In this document: positions 20,503-32,041 of the stretch, piece after piece
Position numbering within the stretch: the stretch's first letter is position 1
Layout: the number at the start of each line of letters is the position of its first letter
Assembly: GCA_038503065.1 (NCBI GenBank)
Contig: JBCAMK010000020.1
Coordinates: 930,001 to 994,000 of the forward strand
Reading direction: 5' to 3'
Length of the DNA stretch: 64,000 bases
Origin: Paragyromitra xinjiangensis
Taxonomy: Eukaryota > Ascomycota > Pezizomycetes > Pezizales > Discinaceae
Translations under genes and position numbers: made by a program
The notes under the pieces: model-generated
What the model saw: only the letters and a program-made list of their open reading frames with translations
What the model was told of the DNA's origin: nothing
The model's database searches: none

Positions 20503-23500
20503 TTACATGTAGTCAAGCAAATTTAAATCCGATACGCGGTCATAATAAAGATTTGAAGAAAGAGTCGCCAGATTATTGTCTCGAATGAAAGCCAACAAAG
20601 CAGTAACATCAGAATTGTATAGGATGGATTGAGTCCAATCTTGAGAGAAATTGGGCCGTGTTGTTGCATTGAGGGGGCAGTGTAGTGCCAAATGCCGAGA
20701 AGATAAAAGAGCGCCGCAGTTGCATGTTGTTGCTGGGCGGAGGGGATTTGGATCTGCGTTGGTGAGTTCAGTGCGCAGGAGGGAAATGGCTCTCGCTTGT
20801 GAACGTCTTAGGAAGCGGGTGGTTTGTGGAGGATGCAAGGATACTGGAAGGGCGCTTTGCAATTGCCATTCGTGTAGGAGATGAAGTTTTGGTTGAAGTG
20901 TGAGCCATCCTAAGGTGGTGACGGTGTGCTTGCAGGGGGGGGAGTTTGCTCCCTTTTTTGCTTGTGTATCAGCGGTTTCATTGCCTGGAATACCCATATG
21001 AGATGGGGTCCAGATTGCATTGACGTTGCATTGTAGGTTGTGGAGTGTTTGGATGTGATTGAGTGCGGCTGACAGAAATTGTCTATTGGAGGTGGGATTG
21101 CCTGCTAGGGCCAAAAGTGCATTTTGGTTATCAACGCAGAGGTAAACCGGAAGAGGGAAATCAATAAGGTTTTTCAGCAGATATGAAAGGGCTTCTTGTA
21201 TGCCGTGTATTTCAGCGTCCTCATTTTCACAGTGAGGGCCAAGGCAGCAGGAATCTGTGTAAGAGGATATGGGGGTGCCATTCTGGTACCGAAGGATGTT
21301 CCATCCTGCCGAGGTGATGCCATTTTCTTGTTTTGAACCATCAGAATATAATACCCATGCGCCGTGCAGAGTTTGGAGCCAATCGAGGTGAGAGAGGGAG
21401 GCGGATTGTTTCGTGCCTGATATGTGAATGTTGGTGTTTGCGAGGTAGGGAGAAGTGGGGGGGGTAAGAGTTTCTAGTGGGGGGCCATCGAGAAATCTTG
21501 TTATGAGGGAGCCAATGCGTTGCAGGCCTGTCCCTTGTTTGTTAGAAGGGTGCAGGTATGTGAGGAGGGATTGATGTAGGGGGTGTTGTGCATTCCTCAA
21601 GAGTCGGATGCCATAACGTTGGGAGTGCATGTCCAACAAGAGGTGAAGTGGAGGTAGGCCTGATTCGGGGAGGAGCTTGTTGATTGGGGTCCACCGGGGG
21701 AGACCTGTAATTAGGCGAGCCAATTTGTGGCAAGCGGGATTGAGGTGGTCGAGAATTGATTGACTTCCTGTCCACCAGACTTCGGCCCCGTATAGGGCTC
21801 CGGGAAGGGCGATAGAATTTGATAGTTGATGAAGGAGGTTGGGGGTTGGGCCTTTGTTTCGAACCAGTTTTCGGATTAATTCGGTGGTGGAACGGAGACT
21901 AGATGCCGCTTTAAAGGCATGTTTGTGAAAGAGTAGGCGTTGATCAACGATGATGCCTAGGGTTTTGATGTGCGTGGAGGGAATTATGCTGCTCCCTAGG
22001 ATGTTGATTGGGGTATCCATGCCTGCTTGTGAAAGCTTGGCTTGGGTTGGGATAATGTGCATGAGTTCAGTTTTTGGGGGGGAGAACGTGATATTGAGAT
22101 GTGAGGCCCTATCGAGCTTACACTTGAAGCGCTCTTCCAGTCTTTTGACAGCAAAGGGGCGAGTGCGTGCATTTTGAAGCATGGTGTCATCGTCGATGTA
22201 GATGGTTGAAAGCTCTGTATTTGTTTGTAAGGCAGTTGGAGAATCTAATGCGCTTGCATATATGGTGAAGGCTATTGATGATATTGGAGAGCCTTGGGGA
22301 AGGCCCGTTGATAGGGTGTTGGTGGGGCCTATTTCTCCATTGATGCGAAAGGCAATTGTGCGGTTGGAGGTGAAGCTAGTAAGCCATCGAATGCACCATG
22401 TAGGAAAAGTATAATGTTTTAGAATGTCTAGAAATCTGGGATAGGAAACGCAGTTGAAGGCGCCTTCTATGTCTGTTGCAAGTAAAGTGGGACGTAGGAC
22501 TTGTCCATGTTTGACTTGAAATTGTTGTGGTGTTGAAATATGTTTTGTGGCATTGGTGAGAAGGAATAGAAGGGAATCGGAGGCAGAAATGCCTGATCTT
22601 GCGCCCGTGTGATGTGGTTGGAGTGCTCCGTTTTGGGAAGCTATTGATTCGAGTCTTTTGGCCATGAGTTTTTCGAGTAGTTTCCCTAGGCAGGAAAGGA
22701 GGGAGACTGGTCGATGACTCTTGGCTTGTGTATAATCGGGTTTGTTGGCTTTGGGTATGGGAACACAATGTGCGTGTTTCCATTCATTTGGCATGATGCC
22801 ATGCGTGAGGAGTGCGCCGAATAGTGATGTGAGGAGTTGTGGTCTCGCTCGATGGAGTTCTCTGAGTGATAAATAGTTGATGCCATCTGGCCTACTGCGG
22901 TGGAGAGATTGGCTTTCTGCAGGAATTTTTCTATTTCTAGCGCGGAAACATTGAAGGGAATGTTGGATGTGTCCCTCATTGGGGGGGGAAGGAAGTTTTG
23001 AGGAAAAGGGGGGGGGTCTTCTGTATGTTGAGGGAAAAATGCAGCATGGAAGGCTTGTACTATGTCGTGAGTGGATGTGTTTCCTTCAATATTGTGTATT
23101 GAGGGTTTGTTTCGGGCTTGTGAGCCCTTGATGAGGTTGTATGCAGAGGAGGCTGTTGCGTTTTTCAGAGAGGTGTGCCAATGGTTCCATTGTGCGAGCT
23201 TGACTTCTTGTTTCCAAGTGGCGCGGAGGACGGTGGCTTTATCTTTCCAGTGAAGGGGGGCATTAGGTTTCCGTGCTTGCCTTAGAAGCCATGCGAGCTT
23301 TCGTTTGATGTTTGTGAGTGTGGGTGTCCACCAATTTTTGGTGTGAGTTGCCGGTTTGGACATTGGTACAGCAATTTGAATCGCCTCTTGTAGGCATTGC
23401 ATTATGGATTGGAGAGATGTTAAGGTACTTTCGGGTGTAAAATATACTAAATGAAGATTCGCATTGCGGATGGCTTCGTGGAATGCGGGCCAGTTCGTTT

Positions 23501-24245
23501 TGGAGAAAAGAAATCGAGATATATAAGAAGGTGGTTGTAAGTTTAGGATATTTTGTATTAAGAGATGATCAGAGTTGTGTTGATTATTTGCTATGGCGGC
23601 CCATTGACCCAACTGGGCATCTAGTCCTTTCGCAAAGGAAAGATCGATGGCCGTGGGAGAGGAGCCATTTCTGGGAAAGTGAGTTAGGGTGCCTGGTTTA
23701 TTGAGGAGAGTAAAGTGGTTGTCTTCCAGGAAATCAATGAGGGTTTGGGTGGTGCTTCCATATTTAGGAAACAAATGTTGGTGGGCTTCAGAATTAGGTC
23801 CGTACCACCATGGGTGGTGGAGGTTGAAATCCCCTACAAGGAGGGTGTTACGGTGGAAGTGATGTTTGAAAATAGGAAGGTGTAAATCTTTTGTTGGTTG
23901 TAAGTAGAGGTTGCAAAGGTCCAGAGTGGTGAGGCTGAGGGTGCAACGAGTTATCATGAGGTTGGGATTCGGTTGAGCGGTGACTATGGTTTTGATGCCC
24001 CGATGTTTGCGAACATAAGTTGCTACTTTGGGGGGTAAGTTTGGATGTGAGGGGAAAAAGACATCGAATTGCCGGGCAAGCGGGGGGAGGTTGTTGTGAT
24101 CTAACCATGGTTCCTGAAGTAAAAGAAAAATAATTGAAGAATTGTTGTTCGCGTCAGTGATTGCTGAAAGGGTGGAGGCCTGTCCTTTGGCACAGTTCAA
24201 CTGCTGTACCAGGGTGTTGCCGTTCGTTTTTGGTTGTGGATTCAT
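20503..24245 (-). pseudogene. LINE P4 ORF2 with a single-base frameshift
   Basis: Two overlapping frames cover the whole polyprotein. Bases 22890-24245 give the endonuclease and the start of reverse transcriptase up to LSTAVG. Bases 20503 to about 22890 give the rest of reverse transcriptase (YIDD), RNase H (YSDGS, NEDAEIHG, VDNQ, TPSHMGIPGNETAD), the CNCGALLSSRH motif and the LNLLDYM end. The break lies at about 22890, where P4 has ctggcctactgcgg and P3 has ccggtcccaccgcag, one base longer. Apart from this the copy looks undamaged. Confidence 0.9.
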
Positions 24246-25918
24246 TAAATGGTGGGGGTGTCTTTATTGGTAGAGCGGATGTTGGCAATGATTTTTGCAT
24301 AATGTGTGCAAGAGTTGCGTTCAAAAGCTTTGTGGGATTGGTTGCAGTTAATGCACCTGATTGGGGGGTGGGAGCATTTGGTGCCGGTGGGGCAGTTGGG
24401 AGTGTTGCATGGATGCTCGGAGGTTTCATGAGGCTCCACGCAGATTGCACAGACAGTGTCCTGTTTGCAGGTTTGTTGATGGTGGCCGTAGGCTTGACAT
24501 TTGCGGCATTGGGTGGTGGGAGTGACGGAAAAATATTCTTGGATGCGGCACATGGAATTGAAAAGGGGGATTTGTGAGAAACCAAGTGTTTCCGTGGTGA
24601 ATTTCTGAGGGAGGGAGATGACAATGGCGGAATGGGTTTTGTTGGCCCTTGCTTCTGGAGTTGTGAGCCATCTTGGGGTTTGAGCGAGGATGATTGTGGG
24701 GATGGCTGTTGTAAGGGCAGTGACGATGTCTGGCATGGTGACAGTGGTGGGGACATTGTGGATGATGAATTTGGACCAGCGGGAATTGGGACGGGCTTCG
24801 GTGATGGGTACCTTGAGGAGGGTGCATGCCTTTTCAATTTCTTTGGAGTAGGCGGAGCAGATTTGTTCCGCAGATTCATCGGGTCTGGTGGTGAGCACGA
24901 GGTTTTGTCTTGCTGTTTTGGTGCAGATGAGGAGGGAGGTGTTGCGGAGGGCAAGTTCTTTGTTTATTGCTGTGAGGATCGCACCATTGGTGAGTTCTTC
25001 AGGAATGTCACCAGAGGTTTCTACAGCAATTTGACGGTTGATGGTTGTGAATTGAGGTTGAAATAGCTTTGGCACTGGGGCTTTCTTCTTGCGGCCATTG
25101 TTTTTGGTTTGTGGTGCTGCGGGTTTCTGGGCTGCCTGGGCATAGGTGATGGGTTTGCCATTATTGACCAAGGGAACATTGCGCCCTGGAGGGGGGGTTG
25201 TGTTGGTGTTGGTGTTTTGGTGAGGGGAAGTGGTGTTGAGTTTCTTGTCCATCTTATGGAGAAGGGAGGACATGCCATTCATGGCGGTGGACAAAGAGGC
25301 AACCATGTGTTGCAAATGTTGAGTTTCTTTCTTGAGGGCGTCGATGTTGTCCCTCTGTTCAGAGACTTTGTGGAGGAGGAACTGGTTGTCTTCGACCATT
25401 TTGGCGTCAATGCGGGCGAAACTACTTTTCATGAGCCAGGATTGATATTGGCCACAGTCTTCGCCAGAGGAGAGTTCGGGCATGTAGTCTTCAGCAGAGT
25501 CAAAGTCTTTTAGCCAGTTGGGGGTGGAGTCAATTGGGATTTCTCCCATGTGCTCCTCGTCGATGTATTGAGAATCAGTAGTGAGCTTGGCTGGTCCTGC
25601 AGTGGCAGGGTCACCAAACATGGAGAGGCCAGTGGATCCTGGGAGGGACATCTTGGTGGGTGAGCCGGAGCGGGCTGGAGCAGGTGAGGGGTTTGAAAGT
25701 TCTCTTTTGCGGCTGATGATGGGGAGGGTGAAGCTGGGGCCAAGGCCTACAAGCTTTACAGGAGATGGGGATGGGGTTCTGGAATGCCTCGGTGGAGTTT
25801 GAGGAGAATCCAGTGTGTTGTGGGGCAATGCGCCCGTGCTTTGTGAAAGCGGGGTAAGGGTGGTGATAAATGAAGCGCAAGAGTTAAAGACTTTTGGATG
25901 TGTGTAACGCCGTTGCAA
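24245..25918 (-). CDS. LINE P4 ORF1, open
   Basis: The frame is open for 557 codons, with the same layout as P1 ORF1: an N-terminal PST-rich block, a coiled-coil-like part, a basic linker (PQTKNNGRKKKAPVPK), the core domain, and knuckles CRKCQAYGHHQQTC, CAICVEPHETSEHPC and CINCNQSHKAFERNSC. The frame opens at a TTG at 25918; no ATG precedes the conserved N-terminal block. The stop overlaps the ORF2 start (TAATG at 24245). Confidence 0.87.
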   Translation of the reverse strand: MQRRYTHPKVFNSCASFITTLTPLSQSTGALPHNTLDSPQTPPRHSRTPSPSPVKLVGLGPSFTLPIISRKRELSNPSPAPARSGSPTKMSLPGSTGLSMFGDPATAGPAKLTTDSQYIDEEHMGEIPIDSTPNWLKDFDSAEDYMPELSSGEDCGQYQSWLMKSSFARIDAKMVEDNQFLLHKVSEQRDNIDALKKETQHLQHMVASLSTAMNGMSSLLHKMDKKLNTTSPHQNTNTNTTPPPGRNVPLVNNGKPITYAQAAQKPAAPQTKNNGRKKKAPVPKLFQPQFTTINRQIAVETSGDIPEELTNGAILTAINKELALRNTSLLICTKTARQNLVLTTRPDESAEQICSAYSKEIEKACTLLKVPITEARPNSRWSKFIIHNVPTTVTMPDIVTALTTAIPTIILAQTPRWLTTPEARANKTHSAIVISLPQKFTTETLGFSQIPLFNSMCRIQEYFSVTPTTQCRKCQAYGHHQQTCKQDTVCAICVEPHETSEHPCNTPNCPTGTKCSHPPIRCINCNQSHKAFERNSCTHYAKIIANIRSTNKDTPTI

Positions 25919-25963
25919 CGTGGATTTTGGTGTTTTGCAGGGATTATTTTAGTCGCGAGGACG

Positions 25964-25969
25964 GTGTTG
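25964..25969. repeat. gtgttg at right end of the LINE array
   Basis: This is the right copy of the array target. It is followed by tgggaaggatatgatcag, the next GyA-1 pol codons after the GTG TTG at 6727-6732. Confidence 0.85.
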
Positions 25970-26002
25970 TGGGAAGGATATGATCAGGAAGAGGCTACAT
26001 GG
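25970..26002 (+). CDS. GyA-1 pol, segment 3 (11 chromodomain codons)
   Basis: These 33 bases encode WEGYDQEEATW, the aromatic/acidic heart of a chromodomain. They fit in frame between YLVL at 6732 and EPWEHL at 32597. The segment is an island of gypsy coding sequence isolated between the P4 and T1 LINEs; its last 14 bases are the left target duplication of T1. Confidence 0.9.
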
Positions 26003-26426
26003 TTATTTATTTATTTATTTATTGCTCATATTGCATAAATCCGTAACGGATATGGCATACAATGAAAGGAAACCCCATGACCGTACAATAACTAACAAAA
26101 GAAAATCCTCCGCGAACATGAACCAACTAATTAGTAGATATCCACATCAGATATCCTTTTGCGAAAACAAAACATAAATCAAAACAAAATAACAAAAGGA
26201 AAATAACAAAAGAGGAAATAACAATTTTTATCTCAAAGTTCTACCGAACAGTAGAAACGAACGGATTATCAGTCGACAGGGTAAAATCATAGGGAAATAC
26301 TCAAACAGTTTTTATAATCAGAAATCCTCCACACGGTCATGTTCCATCTCACCCCACTTTCAGGGTATTCATCAGTTTTCTATCATCCTTCACCATCGCA
26401 TGCTTTGGGCCTATAGCCCGTTCTTA

Positions 26427-29400
26427 CTAGCCGTTCTCTCTTTCTCTTTCGCTCTCTTCCTCTTCGTCATTGTAGAGGTATATTCCTTGGTGGGAATACC
26501 TGTTGTCTTCTTGTCGTTCCAGGGTCCAATTTCTGGTAGCGATTTGGGTAGGTGTGAGGAATGTTTCAATGGTGGCAGCCAGGCCAGCATTGGTATGCAT
26601 CGCAGTTCTCCATGTGAGTGGCATTGGTTTGAGGGCTGCTTTGAGTGCTTTGCGATGGGTAGGAAGTGGTTCCTGGCCACACTCTAGCAGTAGGTGTTGA
26701 GGTGTTTGGTTATCGAAGCCACATTTGCATTTGGTGTCTTCAATGTTGTTGGTGGGGATTCTGGCAAGGTAGGATTTGGTGTATCCATGTCCGGTTCTCA
26801 TTTGAGTGATGGTGGAGGCTGTTCTTCTGGGGATGTTTCCCCTCAGCGGGGCACTTGGTTTCAGTGCTGGTTGTCCGTAGTAGCTGCGGCCTTTCTTTGC
26901 CTGCTTCCATTTGGCTTTCCATGTCGTCAGGGAGTGTTCCTTGATGTTTCTCTTGAGGTATGTGATGGAGGTGAGGACATCTGATTCTATCCTGGTTCCT
27001 TGGGCTCCTATCTTGGCGAGCTTATCAGCTAGCTCGTTGCCGGCAACATTGACATGTCCTGGTACCCAATAGACATGGGTTTTTATGCCACTGTCTTCGA
27101 GTTGAAGCAAGTTGTTGCGCGCTTCAAAGACCAGGTGTTGGCCAGGCATGGGGAGGGGTGTGGTCATTCGTTGCACTGCTGCTTGGTTGTCACAGTAGAT
27201 GCCAGTGTAGACATCGTTTGTCAGGTGAGGTGATCGCTGTACTTGTAGGATTGCATGCTTAGTGGCTTTTGCAATACCATAAAGTTCTGCGTCAAAGACT
27301 TCGTTTTCTTTGCCGAGGTGGTAGGATTTGTTGACCACAGAGTGACCTCTGCGGAAACCAGCAACTCCAGCTCCTGTTTTGCCTTCCAGGAGGGAGCCAT
27401 CAGTGTAGAAGACTAGGCGATCAGTCCTAGTACTGTCTCCAGCTGTGTGGTTCCGATGGTTTTCTGCTGCTGTGTCTTTATCTGCAGGGTCGATGTAGAT
27501 GTCAATGGTGTTTTGGTGCCATGGTGGACAAGCCAGATTATCTACGCATTCAATCTCTGATTGTGGCTGGATCCATTTGTTGGTAGATGCCAGTATCCTA
27601 TGTAGTCTTGTTTCATATTTGGGGGAGGTGGTGGTGGCTTGGTGCCATGTAGTGTTGTTGGAGTTATCTGGGTTGTCGTTTTCCTGGGTTGAAGGCCAGG
27701 AATCAGGGCAGAGGGAGGTGATGGGATGGGTGTTTGGTAGGGAAAGGACTCGGAGTGCATATTTCCTTTGCAGCTCGTCCAATCTGATTGGGGTAGGGAG
27801 GAGTCCTGTCTCTGCTTCCAGGGCATGAACAGGTGAGGTTCTGAAGGCTCCAGCAATCTTGCGCATTGCTTGATTCTGGACTTTCTGGATGGTGTTGCTG
27901 AGTCCAATCTGTCCGTTCCACCACACTTCAGCTCCGAAGTCACTGATGGTGGCTACACAGGTTTGGTAGAGTTGGCGGAGTGCCTTGTAACTCAGTCCTT
28001 TTTCTGTGTTTGCGAGACGGGAGATAGCCATGAAGGCTCTAAGTGCGGAGGCAGCTTTGGTCTTGACATGATGTTTGAATGTTAGTTTGCGGTCAAACCA
28101 GACACCCAGCCAACGCTGGACATCTGCAGCCTCAATTACGTTGCCGTCAGGCATTGTGACTTTGGCTTCATCAGAAGTGTCAGTTGTTCGTCTGGAGTGG
28201 AAGTGGGTGAGTTCTGTCTTTGGATTGTCAAAGTACAAGGCATTTTTCTCACCCCATTCGGAGGAGGTGAGTGCCATTGCTTCCAGGGTTCGAGAGTTTT
28301 CTGCTTCAGACTTTCCTGTAACCAGGAGGCCTACATCATCGACGTAGCTTGGGCAGGTGGAATCAGGATATTTTTCTTCTAGCTCGTTGAACAATGGAGC
28401 CAGGTATAAGAGGAAGAGGATAGGGGATGTGGGAGATCCTTGTGGGATACCAGTTTGAATGGGTGCCATGGCTTCAATTTCACCGTCGAATGCCATACAG
28501 GCTGTTCGATTGCTGAGGAAGGAGTCCACCCATCGGCAGATGGGAAGTGGGAGGTCCAGTTCTATCATGGTCTTGATCAGTCGTCGTTTGAATACAAAGT
28601 CATATGCACCTTTCACGTCCATGCAAAGTGCAGAGAGTGTTAGGCCTTTCTTTTTGGCTGAATCTGCAAGTGTGCTGATAAGCATACAAGCGTCGACAGC
28701 TGATCTTTTTGGTCGACCTCCAATTTGCCATCTATGGAGAAGATGATATCTTTCTGCCATGAAGGCTAATCGGGTTGCTATGATCTTTTCTGAGACTTTG
28801 CCGAGGCAGTTGAGGAGTGATACTGGTCGGTAGGCTTTTGCTATCGTATAGTCAGGTTTATTGGCCTTTCTGATGATTGCAATTGTAGCTTCACGCCATA
28901 TGGTTGGGTGGTATCCTGCTTTCATGGTGGCCTTGTAGAAGGAGTTGAACTGGGTCGGGTCAACTTGATATGCTTTTTGAATGCATAGGAAGCCAATTCC
29001 ATCTGGTCCAGGTGCTTTCTTTGGTGCTGAGGTCATGATTGCTTTCCGAATCTCATCGTTGGTGAGGTCTTTCCATGGGATCTTGTGTTTTCCTGCTGGA
29101 ACAGGTTCATCAAGCTCCACTGAGGGAGGGGGAGGGAATAGGGTAGCTCGGAAGAGATTGGCTTTCTCTTCAAAGGTTTTGGATTCTTGGAGGGTGGTGG
29201 GATTGTGTAGGGTGGGGGTGCGTTCACATCTGCGAGGCTTGGTGTACCTCATTACTATGAAGACATCTTTGCCGTGAGCTTCTTCTAGGAATGTATTCCA
29301 GTGTTCACTCTTTGCTGTCCGGATTTGTCTGAAGTAGGATGTTCACAGGTTTTTGAATCTTCGCCACATGGCTGGAGTCTGATCTGTTCTCCAGTCCCTG

Positions 29401-30440
29401 AGGGCTGTTTTCATGTGTCTGCGTCCTTCTCTGATGTCTTCATTCCACCAAGGTTTGGCGAAGGGCGATGGTTTTCGTTTCGGTACATGGATGTTGGCAG
29501 CTGCTATGATTGAATCTCGTAGGTGTTGAGCTGCTTCGTCAAGGTTTGAATGGGTTGGGTGGGAGTGTAGGAACTCCCAGGTGTCTTTTGTGGTGATGGA
29601 GGAGAGGGTGAAAGTTTGTTGGAAGCTGTCCCAGTCCGCCTTGGCCCAATTAAATTGTTCCGTTGATGGTGGGGGGGCACATTCCAAAGAGTCAGAGGCA
29701 ATTTCAAACTGAACAACTTCATGGTCGGATCCTGTTGCAAGGTCTTCCATGACTGCCCAGTTCATAATCAAGTCTGTCATCGGTGAGGAGGAGAAGGCAA
29801 GATCCAAAACGGATCTGCCAGTGCCTGTAGGGTAGTTGTAGGTATAAATATCAGGCTCGTTAATGAGGGTGTAGTTGAACTCTTCTAGTATAGCTAGGAG
29901 TGCTTCATGTCGTTTTGGTGAACGGACTCGTGAGTCCCAGAGTGGATGGTGGGCATTAAAGTCACCTGCCATGATACAGCGTTCTGGTAGCTTTAGTCCC
30001 ACAAGTACACGTTCAACTGTGTATTGTGGGTGGCTGTCAGGAACTTGTTGTGATGCTGCAGGTTGTTCATTGTAGATGTTGAGGAGGGTAAAAGCAGGAA
30101 TGGAGAGGGTTGACAGCTCTATGGCCTGTACATCCTCGTTATTGATGATGTCGGGTCTTGGCTGATATTTCAGGAAGAGGTTGGATTTCGATATAAAGGT
30201 CATGGTTCGAGGGCGGTTAATGCTGGTTGGAATCATCCTTGCGAATGACCCATGTGATATTGATGTCCAGGAGTTTGGTGGTGCGTCAGGGGAAGTATCG
30301 GGCATAACAAAAGGTTCTTGAATAATAACTATATCAGCCGTTTCTGAGGTTGAGTCAAGGAGGGATAGCATGACATTTTGGTTTCTTCGGCAGTTATGTT
30401 GCATCAGGCGGATCTTGTGTGGGTTTGGTTGCACAATCAT
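26427..30440 (-). pseudogene. LINE T1 ORF2 (endonuclease-reverse transcriptase-RNase H), one in-frame TGA
   Basis: The frame runs from the ATG at 30440 to the stop at 26427, broken only by a TGA at 29343-29345; both open parts are in the same frame. The first part (365 codons) is the APE endonuclease (IIQEPFV, MAGDFNAHHPLWDSR, GSDHEVV). The second has reverse transcriptase (GPDGIGF, YRPVSLLNCLGKVSEKI, MDVKGAYDFV, GIPQGSPTSP, catalytic YVDD), RNase H (YTDGS, DAELYG, CDNQAAV, VPGHVNVAGNELAD) and a C-terminal CKCGFDNQTPQHLLLEC motif. The TGA could be a CGA with one transition. The start overlaps the ORF1 stop by four bases (ATGA). Confidence 0.92.
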
Positions 30441-32041
30441 TGTTCCACCATGATGTCTTTTTCAGTTCGGGAGAGGTCTGGGCGTGCAACACAGGATCTG
30501 TCAGTGGCTTTATGTGTGCCACCACAGTTGATGCATTTGGGAGGCATGTGGGCGCAGGAGTCAGTGGCTCTGCAAGTCCCACAGAAGTGCTTGTTGGTAG
30601 CATGGTCGTGTCCACAATAGGCACAGGCTGGCTTGGAGGAGGGGCATCTCTGGAACTTGTGTCCAAACTTTTGACAGTTAGAACATTGGTCACCAGGGCG
30701 CGCAGTCAAGTAAGCTCCGGTCCTGTGTCTTTGGCCGAAGATGAGGATCCCGTTTTTGATCAGTTTGTTGTACATGCTTTTGCTGGTGATGGCAATCATC
30801 ACCGAGCTGTGGGACTTTCCGTTTCTCTTGTCAGGGTGGGTCATGTAGCGAGGAGGTGCTGCCAGTTTGAGATCACTGTTTTGGTATTCCAGTTCATTTT
30901 GCAGGTCGCTCATGCCGGTACGATTGTCAGGGTATTCCATGATTGGGACTCCGTGAATGGCAACCTTGTGCCAGGACTCCTGTTTGGAGAGAAAGAGAGC
31001 TTTCTCATCGCTTTCTTTCACAACTTTCTCAATGGTGGCCTTGTGAAGGTCAAAGTCAGTGCTGGTGAATCCATTGCGAGTGTAAAGCAGGAGATTTGCT
31101 TTCAGGTTCCAGGAGATTCCTGAGATCTGGAGGCTTTCTGGTGCTTTGGCAGTCAGGAGTTCTTTGTTGATGGTGTTGCGCAGGACAAGGAGATTGAGGC
31201 TTTCTTCTTTCTGATCACCACTGCGCTGGACAATCATGTTCTTGGTGAGTTCTGGGGTTGGGGTTGTGGGGGTATCAGTGTTGGCCTTCGCAGGCTTTCC
31301 ATCTTTCGCCACAGTGGCCCAAGTCTTTGGTGCAGGAGGTGGAGGGGGGGGAGGAGGTGCTGGCGCGTTTTCAGTTGCCTTTCCCTTTCCCTTGTTCTTC
31401 TTGGGTTGTTGGGGAGCGGTGGGGATTGTTGTTGCTGTGATTGCTGGTACGACAGGAGTTGCTTTCAGGGTGCGGTGGATTGAATCCACTTTCCTGATCA
31501 CAGTGTGGCTCATGGAGCCCAGGGAGGTTGAGATTTGGGTGGTGAGATTGCTAACCATCATCTTAAGCTCAGCGATTTCCTTATTCAGGTGTTCGTTCTG
31601 TGCCATAAGGTGTTGGTTGACGTCGTTTTGACTCATTGGGAGTGCAAAGTAGCTGGGAGTGCGTTTGGGAGGGGGAGCAGATTGTTGTTGGTTGCCAAAG
31701 GTTCTCTTTGACGGGCCAGCTGCGGATCTGGTCCTGGTCATTGGTTCTGGCTCGTAGGTGAGGTCAATTCCTCCCAAAGTGTTCCTAAATGATAGAGGAT
31801 GTGTGGGGGAGTTGCCTGCTGAGGAGAAGAATGGTGGAGGGAGTGTAATCTTGCGAGCAAATGGTGCTGGGAGAGGTTTGGTGGTGGAGGAAATAGGGTC
31901 GCTGCTCATGATGTCTGGAGCATGCTGGCTGACGTTCAGGAATCGGTTTGTGGCCGTCATGGTAGGGCTGGAGGGAGGTGAAGATGGAGGCAAGATGGGA
32001 AGTTCCGTATCGTCTTGCATTTCATCCCCATGGGCCGACAT
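30437..32041 (-). CDS. LINE T1 ORF1 (gag-like zinc-knuckle protein)
   Basis: An intact 534-residue ORF starts at an ATG (MSAHGDEMQDD). It has an acidic proline-rich N terminus, a coiled-coil-like segment near residues 140-190 (HLMAQNEHLNKEIAELKMMV), a lysine-rich and poly-proline linker, a core domain near 250-420, and knuckles CSNCQKFGHKFQRC, CAYCGHDHATNKHFC and CINCGGTHKATDRSC. The order of parts matches the T-half ORF1 proteins, but sequence similarity is only moderate and concentrated in the core and knuckles. It is expected to bind element RNA. Confidence 0.9.
   Translation of the reverse strand: MSAHGDEMQDDTELPILPPSSPPSSPTMTATNRFLNVSQHAPDIMSSDPISSTTKPLPAPFARKITLPPPFFSSAGNSPTHPLSFRNTLGGIDLTYEPEPMTRTRSAAGPSKRTFGNQQQSAPPPKRTPSYFALPMSQNDVNQHLMAQNEHLNKEIAELKMMVSNLTTQISTSLGSMSHTVIRKVDSIHRTLKATPVVPAITATTIPTAPQQPKKNKGKGKATENAPAPPPPPPPPAPKTWATVAKDGKPAKANTDTPTTPTPELTKNMIVQRSGDQKEESLNLLVLRNTINKELLTAKAPESLQISGISWNLKANLLLYTRNGFTSTDFDLHKATIEKVVKESDEKALFLSKQESWHKVAIHGVPIMEYPDNRTGMSDLQNELEYQNSDLKLAAPPRYMTHPDKRNGKSHSSVMIAITSKSMYNKLIKNGILIFGQRHRTGAYLTARPGDQCSNCQKFGHKFQRCPSSKPACAYCGHDHATNKHFCGTCRATDSCAHMPPKCINCGGTHKATDRSCVARPDLSRTEKDIMVEQ

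Larger units (their letters stand above)
20246..25963 (-). mobile_element. LINE P4, full-length non-LTR retrotransposon (5.7 kb)
   Basis: This is the rightmost member of the array. It has a poly-T end at 20246-20267, ORF2 with one frameshift, an open ORF1 and a 5' end of agtcgcgaggacg at 25963. After gtgttg at 25964-25969, GyA-1 pol resumes. Confidence 0.92.

Noticed and set aside
6733..25963. LINE array explained as tandem duplication by unequal crossing-over
   Set aside because: P1, P3 and P4 differ throughout both ORFs and P2 is a different structural type, so they are separate insertions.
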